Assembly (NCBI GenBank): GCA_036897625.1
Contig: JAYMTA010000599.1
Coordinates: 1 to 26,215, forward strand
Reading direction: 5' to 3'
DNA from: Pelargonium cotyledonis
Taxonomy: Eukaryota > Streptophyta > Magnoliopsida > Geraniales > Geraniaceae
DNA length: 26,215 nt
The notes below the pieces were generated by a model. It had not been told where the DNA came from. It saw only the letters and a program-made list of their open reading frames with translations, and made no database searches. The stretch's first letter is position 1. Every line of letters begins with the position of its first letter. The position numbers and the translations under genes are program-made. Positions 1 to 9,960 of this stretch are shown here, piece after piece.

Positions 1-380
1 TGGTAGTTGGTTAACTTTGTAGTATAAATAGAGGAGGGCCTTCTTGCCTATAGATCATCAGACTTTGTACTTTATACTTTGAATATAGTAAAGACAAGTT
101 TCGATCCATACATGCTATCCTTTATGATTGAGAGTTATAGTAGTATGTATTACACTCGTTGTGTTTGAACCAAGGGGCTATTCGTAGATTCATTGCAGTA
201 AAGGTGCTGCCTGTGGATTCGTTGTAGCAGAGGTCCTACCTTGAGGAGTGGTTCCTCGCCAAGATATTGGCATTGAAGGGTGAAAGGCTGATTTAAGCGC
301 ACACGCAAAGATGCGAAAATAGGCGTCTAAGTGCCGAACGTTCGCTGATTTGTCAAGAAAGCTTTCAGGACGTTACATTA
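1..380 (+). mobile_element. Probable LTR retrotransposon fragment (3' part of an LTR)
   Basis: The stretch has the look of the R-U5 part of a plant Copia-type LTR. A TATA box (TATAAATA, 23-30) is followed by a short leader and then non-coding sequence with no long frame. It ends near CGTTACA at 371-377, which could be an LTR 3' end in CA. Two imperfect 28-bp direct repeats lie side by side at about 186-241 (one begins GTAGATTCATTGCAG, the next GTGGATTCGTTGTAG). The 5' end is outside the window, so no target-site duplication can be tested, and no primer-binding site is evident after the supposed end. It may be a solo LTR or an unrelated promoter-like sequence. Confidence 0.35.
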
Positions 381-479
381 GGACATAAATTAAATTGATC
401 AAAAATATTAAATTTCAAAGATTTGAGTGATTTGTTCAAAATACAAATTTTTTTTTTCAATTTCATGGACTTTTTTAAC

Positions 480-1112
480 CTTCAATCTTTATGTTCTCTC
501 CTGCTACCCTCTCTCGTCTCCTTCCTTGACCAGCCGCAGCATCTGCTTATCGCCGTCCGTCGCCGGTATTAGCTGCTACTGCAGGTCCGCACCACTCTCT
601 CTAACTCCGATTTGATTCTTCTCTCGCTGGACCTCTCCGAAATCAATTTTCGCAGTCCGTTCTCTTTCTTTATCTCACCCTTGAGGTTGATGTTGTGGAC
701 GCAATTGGGGTTCTCTAGCTCTTCTTCTGGTTTCTCTTTGCTTAGTTTTGAATTTCTCGCTCATCATCTTGTCGACAGAGCTTGGAGTAGAGTTCTTGTT
801 TATCATTATCCATTCAATTTATTGTTCGCTTGTTTTTTCTCATCACTCTCTGGAGGCTCTCACTCTAGGGTTGAACAAAATTTATTGTGATTTGCTGTTT
901 GATTTGAGGAAATTATACTCCAACATTGCCCAAAATTTGCATATTATACCTAAATCTGAAATTTTGGTTAGAGCCATGATTTGCAGGGCCTATTGTGTGT
1001 GCAAGTGCCTTGCATATATTTGAGAAGTAGCAAGAACATTTCTCTATCTTTTTGACATTTTTATACGAATTATAATTTAATATTGTCTGGTAATTGATTT
1101 CTCAATCCTCAG
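480..1112 (+). promoter_or_regulatory. Probable 5' leader and leader intron of the small membrane protein gene
   Basis: 480-660 is rich in CT runs and CG dinucleotides, as plant 5' untranslated exons often are, and is followed by AT-rich sequence ending in an acceptor (tcctcag at 1106-1112 or ttgcag at 1120-1125). Several possible donors exist (for example CAG|GTCCGC at 584/585), so the exact leader exon cannot be fixed. The frames open here are low-complexity serine/leucine/phenylalanine translations of CT-rich DNA and are unlikely to be genes. A TAGGGTT motif is present near 866. Confidence 0.35.
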
Positions 1113-1154
1113 CTCTTGATTGCAGAGCTAAAATCTTTATTACAAGACGAACAA

Positions 1155-2029
1155 ATGCCGCATAGAACCCGACCTATGACAGCAGTCTTGGTGTTTACTG
1201 GACTCAATTTCCTTTTAGTGCAGACAATTACTCCAGTCTATGACTATGTTTGTTTCCATTCCTACTGGGAAAGAAGGGTATGCTTGTTTTATTTTTCCTT
1301 TCTCTGATTGGAGTGCATGTTTTATGTTATTGCTTTATAATTTTACTGCTTCTCGTCGTAATTTTGTTAACAGCTGAATAACAAATGACATAATATTTTA
1401 TCAAGCATCGCCATGTTATGGCTTTGCCAAAAGAAATCCAAAATCCAAATCAGTGGCGTGTAAAGACAATGTCCATCCCTACAAAGCATCTCTTCTCTGT
1501 CAATGATTTTCAGAATGTTTGAAAATGAAAATGCCCATTAGATGTGCTAGGGGTCTTTACCTGAAAATGGCTTTAGTTATCCTATGAAATAATTCATTGT
1601 AGCGCTTCAGAAGGTGTCGTGCACTTTTTATTGATTTGTTTAGGATTCTAATACGCCAACTGTGCTAAATAAGTGCAGAAACAATTCTCGGTGCTGAGAG
1701 ATCAAGTGAGAATGTTGCACTTTATGTGATTTTTGTATTGGTGAAGTGTTGCTACTTCTTCAGCTATCTCATTACCTTGCAGTTATATTCTCTTCACTTT
1801 ACCACTATGTCAAGGCCACCCTTTTTCATGTTCTTTGTAGACTCCACTTGATCAATTCTTCAGCTTTCTTGTATGAAGTATGTGTACCTGTTACTAATTG
1901 TTTTATGTGCCATGTTATGCTCATTCTCTCGTTATATATATTATATTGCTTATATTTGGTTTGTTCCAGAGAGAACATCGTCGTCAGGAACGTGAAGCTG
2001 GTTTAGCAAAGGTTTCTTCGTCAACATAA
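1155..2029 (+). CDS. Small single-pass membrane protein, conserved plant unknown
   Basis: The coding exons I can support are 1155-1277 and 1970-2029, giving 60 residues. The junction is AGG|gtatgc ... ttccag|AGA. The protein starts MPHRTRPMTAVLVFTG, has one hydrophobic segment at about residues 8-34, and ends in a highly charged arginine/glutamate tail (WERRREHRRQEREAG) and a serine-rich C-terminus. The frame is open 5' of this methionine back to a splice acceptor at 1112 or 1125, so a longer N-terminus from an upstream exon is possible. The region 480-660 looks like a pyrimidine-rich 5' leader, which suggests a 5' UTR intron. A basic start, one transmembrane helix and a charged tail fit a small organelle or ER membrane subunit. 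I recognise the pattern as a conserved plant peptide but cannot name a function. The 692-bp intron 1278-1969 has nothing notable. Confidence 0.6.
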
Positions 2030-3390
2030 AAGGGTCATTGAGGTAGATTCCTGGACAAAGGTTTATGTCGTATGAGGTTGCAGATATTTGAGAAACGAGG
2101 GAAACAAAATGATAAGAAGCTATAAGAAAACTTTGGATTATCTGAGTGATAATTTGCATAAATTAGATTGATATTGTCGTAGACTGTTCTCCAAAGATTT
2201 GCAAGAAGTCATCTTTATTTTACTGTGAAAGTTGCTTCTTCTTCTACATTTTTGTGGGCTAATATATGAGGTACCTAATCAGTGCAAGGTCAATTTGACT
2301 GGGGAGAGGGGGGAATCTCATTTGTCTTTAACATTTCAGCAGCTATGTTATGTAACATAATATTTTCCTTTTCTGTTTCTTATGGAATTTTAGTACAAGC
2401 AACTTATTGAATACCCTTTCAAATATAATTTCAAAACAAAGCCCTTTTCGGATTTTCAACCACTATTCCCCACTTCCTTTTCTGGGAAAAGTGAATTGAT
2501 CCTTGTAATGTTGCCATGTTTGGTTCAGGTTTGTAGCTTACAAGAAGCTAATACAAGCAATAGGTTGAGGCTGCTGTCTTTTGCTTTTTTTGCTTTAGCC
2601 AACTGGCTATGCTTTCACTCAAAGCATGGCAAATACATACATACATACTGTACCCAGTAGTGGTCCTTGTAAAAGGATATGGCAGTTATTATTTACATTT
2701 CAGCTTTTCGTAAAGTGGAATTAAAATGCGACCGGTAGTGGCAACACTATCATATTTAACGTATTAGACTGTCATTACTCATTACTCATTGGTGACGAAC
2801 CTACCAACCTTTGCTTCGGGGCTTCACGATCATCGATGATGATGATGTTTCAAGAGTTGTATCAGAATAGTAATAGTAGAGATGCATTAGTTTTTGCCAA
2901 CATAAATGTGATTTGTGAGTAGATCGGAGTCAGATGTATTGTTTGCGTCGAGGTTTTGATGGCAAGACATTATGATTCGATTACTGTTGAGCACCTGAAT
3001 CTTTTTAACTCAATCTGCTTTGTGTGCTTTTGTGGGTGTGACTGTGAAGGCAAGGATGAGATTTCCCCTGCCGATCTGATATGTGTTGATGAAGAAAAGA
3101 AGCTCACAGCTGTAACATGAAACAATCTTGCAGGTTACAAGACACTACTATTTACTTGCATTGTATATTTGTATCCATGTGGTGTCCAAAAAAGCAAATA
3201 TTGTATAACAATTTGGGAATCCAGTCGTGTCATGGATGCATGGGTGGGCCTAAAGTGGGATGATGAATTGATGAGGTTATCAGATTTGCCAAGGACCCGC
3301 AAAGCTATGGTTAGATGGATTCGGGCTTTGTCTCGAAAGGCATGTACTTCCTAAGCCATGTGCTCCTGTCCATGTCCCACTACCAACTAT
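2030..3390. other. 3' UTR of the small gene and intergenic sequence
   Basis: The first few hundred bases after the stop at 2027-2029 are probably the 3' UTR. Beyond that I see no gene with convincing composition. A short open stretch at about 3050-3118 ends in a stop and has no recognisable family or start. Minor features are a CATA run at 2633-2648 (catacatacatacata) and a GATGAT run at about 2835-2848. A 61-residue open frame at 3169-3354 has no homology I recognise. Confidence 0.5.
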
Positions 3391-3394
3391 TTAG

Positions 3395-3570
3395 TTTTAC
3401 TCGTGTCCTAAACACGACACGGAAGCAGTGTGTTTGTGCTCGTACATTTTGTATTTGTGTCGTGTTGATTGTGTTGGGTCTTGGTCCTATTTGTATAGTT
3501 AGTGTGTGAAACTTGTTGGGTTGTGTTGCACACAAATAATCTTCAGTGCGATACAAATGCGACACGCGCG
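3395..3570. repeat. Degenerate interspersed repeat rich in ACACGACACG / CGTGTCGTG motifs
   Basis: The sequence has CGTGTCCTAAACACGACACGG at its left end, then CGTACATTTTG, TGTGTCGTGTTG, TTGTGTTGCACACAAAT, and GCGACACGCGCG at its right. Inverted and direct copies of CGTGTC/GACACG recur over about 180 bp, against AT-rich surroundings. Similar CGTGTCGTGT-rich DNA is common in interspersed repeats of dicot genomes, so this is probably a decayed transposon end. I cannot find clean terminal repeats or a target-site duplication, and the class is unassigned. Confidence 0.35.
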
Positions 3571-4240
3571 TACAGATTGTCAACTCTACTGCTGCTACGT
3601 ATCGATTAAATAATATGCTTGGGGATGTAGACACAAATTTATTCCTTCCCCTTTCCCCAAGCTTCCCACTTCCACCTCTCATTTCTCATCATTACCATAT
3701 GGGTTCATTCATTGTGTTTTCTTCTTCTTTCTTGATGGTTGGATTGAAATTCCAATTCCCAATGGATCTTGATTCAATGCAATTTTGACCCATCTCTCTC
3801 TACAATGTTTAGGAGTTGTCATTTGTTAATGATTAGCACTTACTATGAATAAATTATAAGATAATAATAATAATAATAACATTATAGGAGACTGAGTCGA
3901 GTTCATTGGGTTTGGTCCCAACCGTTTTTTTTTTTTTTAACCAACAGCTTGCTTCAACGGTAATTTGATTTCTGGGCGTGCTCAAGGACCACCACTGGCA
4001 CAGATGATGGACATTGAATCCGAAAAGAGCTGTAGCCGTTGATACAGTAGACCCCACCATATGGGCCCCACCTCCCGCTTAATAGCCATTCGATTTTCAT
4101 TTTTGTATTAAATAAAACAAAAAAAAAAATGATCTAATCAGCTCACTAAGTGCACAATTAAATCCTGGTCCCACCCACGCTGCTGGTGCATCTTAAACGC
4201 GTACATACCGAATCTAAATCTCAATTAATGTTTTTAATTG
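3571..4240. other. Upstream intergenic region of MAP70
   Basis: No gene is visible. The stretch has an (ATA)n microsatellite at 3861-3879, an 11-12 bp T run near 3926-3938 and an A run near 4119-4128. The region 4040-4240 should contain the distal MAP70 promoter. Open frames here are short and biased by the simple repeats. Confidence 0.5.
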
Positions 4241-4248
4241 ACTACAGC

Positions 4249-4437
4249 TTTAAATAAACCCCCGCCTAAACCTCTCCTTAATCACACCATTCTCTCTCCT
4301 CTCTTCTTCTTCTTCTTCTTCTTCTACTTGTTCGCATTTCTCATTTATCAACTCCTCGAATTCTCTCTGTATCATCGTTCTCGTGGTTTCTAGGGTTTAC
4401 GGGAAGCTTTTATGAGCTGAGAAGTACCAGATCTCGG
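4249..4437 (+). promoter_or_regulatory. MAP70 core promoter and 5' UTR with CTT tract and telo-box
   Basis: TTTAAATAAA at 4249-4258 is a plausible TATA element. It is followed by a pyrimidine tract with (CTT)n at about 4303-4325, typical of plant leaders near the transcription start, and by a telo-box TAGGGTTT at 4391-4398, about 40 bp before the start codon. Telo-boxes in plant leaders are associated with expression in dividing tissues, which would suit a cytoskeletal gene. The assignment comes from position and motif only. Confidence 0.45.
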
Positions 4438-7400
4438 ATGGCCAGCAACTACATTAGCAACGGCGAGTCTCCTGCCTCGCTCACCTACTCGGCTTCCTTC
4501 AGGTCTCGCAAGAAGCCTACCGCCGCGGCCATTTCACGAGCCGCTTCCGAGGCTGATGACATCATCACCCTCCTCCACGGCTCCGATCCAGTCCGTGTCG
4601 AGCTCAATCGCCTCGAAAACGACCTCCGAGGTTGTTATTCTGTTTCTCGTATCTTCTCTAGTTGCTTCTGTTTCAGCTACACTGTAATTTTCTCTCGATT
4701 TGAGATTCGAGTTTGAGCTCACCTTCTTGCGTGCAAGTTAGCCGAAGAGAAATGTCGCATCATGTCTTTGAAATTCTGTTTGCGGATTGTGATATAGTTA
4801 ATTAGAGTCTTGGGCTCTTGGTTGACCGTTTTTACTATTAATTATTGCCTAATCACTTTTCGAGAAAACTCCTTTCTAATTGTTTGATCAGGTTCTGATT
4901 TGTTTAGGATACAGTTGCAGTAGTAGCTTAATTATTTTATGTGATAATTTTCCCCAACACATTAAATGTAGTTTATGCACAATGTGGCCAAGATTGGGAT
5001 TTTTATTTGTTAGGCTCATCTTATAAAGTTTGTTTACTCTAAAATACAAGTCTGGAAATTATGGAAATAGGGTCAAAGTTACTAGAACAGTTGAAGGAGA
5101 ATTTACCAGCTGCGAGGTTTCTTTATTTTTAGCTCCTCTTTATAATCAATTGGCGTTTTACGGTGAGGTTTTATGAAATTATATAATGTGTGTGTTTGAT
5201 TTTCTGTATTTGGTTCAGTTTCTGCATGGCGAAAAGGAGTACCTAACCAATACTTTATGCAGTTCATAGTACTATTTTCCATCATAATAGAAACAAAGTT
5301 CAAATAATGCACAGAACATGGAGTAGCCTTTTCAATTGGGTTAAAGGATATAAACTCTGGCGGAGTGAAGTACATGCGAATTTGATTGGTTATCTTGTGT
5401 ATTTTGACTACAGATAAAGATAGGGAGCTTGGTGATGCACTTGCAGAAATCAAGTCCTTGAGAAATTCAGAACGTCTGAAAGAGAAGGCTGTTGAAGAGG
5501 TATGACATGAAAATTATCAACTCAAAAGTTTGTTTGCTTATATAGGATCATCAAATGGTGGTATGTTGAATAGAGAAGAGTTTGTAAATCTCGTTAGTGT
5601 CACTACTACACTATCTTCAGTGATAATAACTCCAAGCCAAGTAGCATAATTGAAGTAATGCTGTTGTACAATTAGATATAGTTGCCCTTATTTTTTACAT
5701 TAATGCTCAACAGTGATTTGCTTATATTGGAAATAATTAAAGTAAAAATGTGAAGAGAAAAAAAAAACAGACTTTTTATGCCACTCGTGTTCATGAACTT
5801 AGATGCCATCAAATGCATGGCTTATGTGTTACTTAATGCCCTTGAACTTATTTTACGCCTTGCTGCATACGTTGAACCTTTAACATCTAGCATCATCTCT
5901 TTAAATCCATCGTTCAGATAAGGCTTATTTTTTCAACTTCATGTACCTTTTGTTACTTATATAAGGAAGCATTTTATAATATAATTTTGAAAATAATTTT
6001 ACAGATCAAACAGTGAAATAAAGTTAGAGGACATGCACAGATTGGTTGACATTCTATCAGATTATGAAAATTCGTGAACTATACACTTCAGTCTTGAGTT
6101 CAATCTTTTCAACACTGTCTGGTGATCTAAGAGTGTGTTAGGTTCTTTATATATACAGTTCATTTACTTTTTCCCACAAATCAAGTTTGAGAGTATTATA
6201 TTCGGGTTTTTTAATTACTTGGGGTAGTTTGTTCATCTTGTTGTGCTCAATGCCTTCACTGCTTTTGAGTTCAGTTGAATAGTGGCCTGATCATGTAGTT
6301 CCTAGTGTTTCGTAGTTTTTCAAATGTGTGCGTAAACTTGATAATAGACTTGTGTGATATCTTACCTTCTTTTAGAACATAAATACATTATTTGTTATTG
6401 AACTGGAAGTACAAAGGATTCTTTTTTTACCAACTCACTATGGCTGCCTTTTACTTTTTTTGTCCTTTTCCCCCAACCTTAACATTATTTTTCATAATAA
6501 TTGCAGCTCACAGATGAGCTAAACAAAGTGGACGGAAAACTTAAAGCAACTGAAGCTCTCTTGGAAAGCAAGGTAGCATTCACTGTCCCTGTTGAGTGAT
6601 TTTAGTTTTCTTTTTCTTTTTCTTTCTGTAGCCACCTGGGGAGTCGTTTTGTGTTTGCAATAATAATTTCATTGTGATTTTCAGAACCTTGAAGTTAAGA
6701 AGATAAACGACGAGAAAAAAGCAGCATTGGCTGCACAATTTGCTGCAGAAGCCACTCTTAGAAGAGTCCATGCGGCCCAGAAAGATGATGAAATGCCTCC
6801 AATTGAGGCCATCATTGCTCCATTGGAGGCAGAGCTTAAGATGGCCAGGCTGGAGGTATATTTTATAACTTTACTTGGCAATGTATAAGTTCCTTCAATA
6901 GTAATTATTGCTTTCGTACTCATAAATACTTAGATCACGTTTCCTTGATTCCAGTAATTACTCCCTCCGTCCCAAAATAAGTGTCCTTTCTATTTTGAGA
7001 AAAATTAAGGAGAAGTTAGTTTGTGTGGTATGCTTACTATTGTATTCTCATGATCATGTGTTGAGAGATTCTAACTAACTTTTTATAAGGATATTATTGA
7101 CAATTCACGCATAACTAACTTACTAGAAAAGGAAACAAGACACTCATTTTGGGACAAAATTGTAAAAGAAACAAGACACTATAAGTTTTAGAATCCTATG
7201 TGTGGAAGGGAGATATGAAGCATTGATATGGGTGTAATGTTTTCTGTATGATCAAGAGTTTTGAAGGTTGATAGTTTATACTTATGGGTGTTGCTTGGTT
7301 TGTCAATTGTCAGGCTGCAAAGTTGCAGGATGATAATAGAGCACTTGATAGGCTTACTAAATCTAAGGAGGCTGCTCTACTTGAGGCTGAGAGAACTGTT

Positions 7401-9695
7401 CAGATGGCTTTGATAAAGGCATCCATGGTTGATGATCTACAAAACAAGAACCAAGATTTAACGAAGCAGATTGAAATATGCCAGGTTTGTTTGTCTTCGA
7501 AATAATCAATGAAGATGTTTTCTTGTACCTTGGGCCAACAGTGAGGAGCTCTGTTTGACATACCTTTCTCACATATCAGGAAGAAAACAAGATTCTGGAC
7601 AAGATGCATCGTCAAAAGGTTGCTGAAGTTGAAAAGCTTACACAAACTGTTCGTGAGCTTGAGGAGGCTGTTTTAGCTGGTGGGGCAGCTGCCAATGCTG
7701 TGCGTGATTTCCAGCGAAAAGTGCAAGAGATGAATGTAATAATTATTACTCCACTCTGACTTTAAACTATAATTGCCCTTAAACTGCCGCTGACTTTCAT
7801 AGCTTGAATAGGAGGAGAGAAAAACTTTGGAACGGGAGGTAGCTCGTGCGAAGGTTACTGCAAATCGAGTTGCAACTGTAGTTGCAAATGAGTGGAAAGA
7901 TGGCAATGACAAAGTTATGCCTGTAAAGCAATGGTTGGAAGAAAGGAGATTTTTTCAGGCATGTTATGACCTATAAGCATCTTTATTGTACCAATCCATT
8001 GAAAAGTTTTCTGATCTATCATTAAGTAGCATCAGTCATGACATAAGTTTAAACTAATCGGATCCCTGGCAGATTATTTCTTAACTTTATGTTGCTATAT
8101 GCTGTGTTGAGTGTATAAATAGAATCAAAATTGTAAAAATGTAGCAGTTGGAAATAGCCTCTTGGTGATATTTTTATACAGAGCTTAATTAGTTTTCCGT
8201 GTTATTTTCTAGGGAGAAATGCAACAGCTTCGTGATAAATTAGCAGTAGCTGAGCGCACAGCAAAGGCAGAAGCACAAATGAAAGTAGGTTTACCTATTT
8301 AGTGCTATTCCCTGCTTTTGTTACCTGTTAAATGACTGATACTAAATGTCTGTTCACTGATTACTGTAGGAAAAATACCAATTAAGGTTCAAGGTTCTGG
8401 AGGACCGCCTTAAAGGATCTGTCGGTAATTTCCGTGGTGCAATAGAAGGAAGATGTATTAGTAATGGACCTGCAAGACGCCAGTCTCTTGGTGGAGCAGA
8501 GAATTTCTCCACATTATCATCTAATGGCTACCTTTCAAGGAGAGCACCACAATCTGGTTCCCTTCGATCCAACAATGCTAGTGTACTATTAAAGCATACC
8601 AAGATGACATCGAGATCATTTGATGGGGGCAGTAGATCACTAGATAGAGGAAAAATGATATCTAGTGCTGTTGAGAAAAATATTGAAGCCACTGGTATCC
8701 CTGATCAGACTATTCGTGGTGAGACATTTGTTCAACACGAGGAGTGCACAAACAGGACTCCAACAGACAAAACAAAACCTGAAAATGAAGATTATGTTTC
8801 CGGTATGGTGTATGATATGATACAGAAAGAAGTTATAGCACTGAGAAAAGCTTGCCATGAAAAAGATCAAAGCCTCAAGGACAAGGATGACGCCATTGAG
8901 GTTTGACAGTCTGGCTTCTTGTTCATCTTCCATTATATTTTTGTTAGGAGGTGGATAAACTTGTCTGTGTATTTAATTATCTTAACCATTCGACTTTCTC
9001 TTTGCCTGTAATTATTATGCTAATTCGCAATTTAAGCAGATGCTGGCCAAGAAGGTGGATACTTTGAACAAAGCCATGGAAGTTGAGGCCAAAAAAATGC
9101 GCAGAGAAGTAGCTTCCATGGAAAAGGAGGTAGCTGCAATGCGTGTTTGCAAAGACCATGATCAGCGGACACGGCGTATCAGCGCTCCCAGGGGGGCAGT
9201 AACTCTCTCACTTTCTGCTAGGTGAAGTTTCTTTACTTACGTACAATTCAGCCTGTTACACCTTGGAATTGGGTGAGCTATGTGCTATTATGCACATCAT
9301 GCTTCACATTTTCTTTGGGTGTATGGTGGGAGCCAGGAGGAGAACGGACAAAAAAAAAACATTTTTGCTTGGATTGAAGGTAGTAATAATAGGATAAGTA
9401 AATGCTAGGACATAGTTAAGATATGAAAGCATGTGGAGTGGAATATGGTGTGTTGTTTGAAACACTAGTGGTGCATGGTAGTAAGTTCTATGTGCTTCCA
9501 GTAGTCTCGGCTTTTCTGTGAGAACTGGGTTAGGTGGTGAAGCTTAAAACTGAAATAGGGCTGTGTCTAAACGGGGCATGTTGGGTTATTTTGAAAAATG
9601 ATAACCGATCTTTCCTAGTAGAAATTCCATATACATGGCTGCTGTGCGTATACTAAATAGGTTTTGGTTTGTCTTACAGGAATGGACGGAACTGA
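4438..9695 (+). CDS. MAP70: Microtubule-associated protein 70 (MAP70 family, subgroup 1-4 like)
   Basis: Eleven exons join in frame to 596 aa: 4438-4630, 5414-5499, 6507-6572, 6685-6855, 7314-7484, 7580-7735, 7812-7958, 8213-8284, 8370-8900, 9040-9221, 9680-9695. MAP70 proteins are plant-specific and bind cortical microtubules, acting in cell elongation and patterned wall deposition. Family signatures seen are HGSDPVRVELNRLEND (about residues 47-62), DEMPPIEAIIAPLEAEL, DDNRALDRLTKSKEAALLEA, MHRQKVAEVEKLTQTVRELE and EWKDGNDKVMPVKQWLEERR. A long coiled coil spans about residues 50-380, followed by a serine/arginine-rich low-complexity region and a last short coiled coil. The length is close to the 600-635 aa I recall for MAP70-1/-2. 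Intron 7 (7959-8212) begins GC instead of GT. Intron 4 holds a MITE. The exact paralogue is not resolved. Confidence 0.93.
6961..7155. mobile_element. Stowaway-like MITE in MAP70 intron 4
   Basis: The left end reads CTCCCTCCGTCCCAAAAT and is preceded by TA, the target site of Stowaway (Tc1/mariner-related) MITEs. The right end, at 7131-7155, is the inverse of the inner left end: GTCCCAAAATGAGTGTC reversed, differing at one base from the left GTCCCAAAATAAGTGTC. The outermost right tip (GGAGGGAGTA in intact elements) is missing or decayed. The length is about 195 bp with no coding capacity. It lies wholly within the 458-bp intron 6856-7313, away from both splice sites. Confidence 0.7.
7959..8212 (+). 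other. GC-AG intron of MAP70 (intron 7)
   Basis: Exon 7 ends ...RRFFQ (TTTTTTCAG) and the next base pair is GC (CAG|GCATGT), not GT. The acceptor is ctag|GGA, giving the family-expected continuation GEMQQLRDKLAVAERT. The only nearby GT (in GCATGT) would shift the frame. GC-AG introns make up roughly one percent of plant introns, are spliced by the U2 spliceosome, and often have an otherwise strong donor. Confidence 0.8.
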
Positions 9696-9858
9696 TAGTG
9701 AACTAATGTGGTTTTGGTGGATGATCTTTCTGCTCAACAATCAATAGCTGTTGTGTACGGCACTTACTGTGATATTGTTTACTTACACCCTATTTCCCAC
9801 TTATTATCTTCCTCAATCTGATTGCCTAATTGTAAAGAACTGACTTTAGGTTACACGT

Positions 9859-9960
9859 AACGTATCCAGTCTTGGTCCCTTCCGGGACATCCGATAAAAT
9901 TGGAACGATACAGATAAGATTAACATGGCCCATGCGCAAGGATGAACGTATCCAGTCTTG
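9859..9960 (+). pseudogene. U6: Truncated U6 snRNA retrocopy with 16-bp target-site duplications
   Basis: 9875-9944 matches the first ~70 nt of plant U6 snRNA: the GTCCC/GGGAC 5' stem-loop, ATCCGATAAAATTGGAACGA, a changed ACAGAGA box (ACAGATA), an AGC triad changed to AAC, and GCGCAAGGATGA. The 3' ~30 nt, including the last stem and the U-rich tail, are absent. Perfect direct repeats AACGTATCCAGTCTTG flank it at 9859-9874 and 9945-9960, which marks insertion by target-primed reverse transcription with LINE machinery. There is no upstream sequence element or properly placed TATA box for a snRNA promoter, so it should be inactive. It begins about 180 bp after the MAP70 stop codon and so may be within that gene's 3' UTR. 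Confidence 0.9.

Noticed and set aside
427..1023. Serine/leucine/phenylalanine-rich open frames
   Set aside because: These are translations of CT-rich leader DNA in several overlapping frames, without consistent coding character.
3050..3118. Short open stretch reading GKDEISPADLICVDEEKK to a stop
   Set aside because: It looks peptide-like but has no supported upstream exon or start, and no family I recognise. Too short to call.
3169..3354. 61-residue plus-strand open frame (MYPCGVQKSK...)
   Set aside because: No recognised family, no splice or promoter context, and it lies next to a repeat. Its length is within chance expectation.
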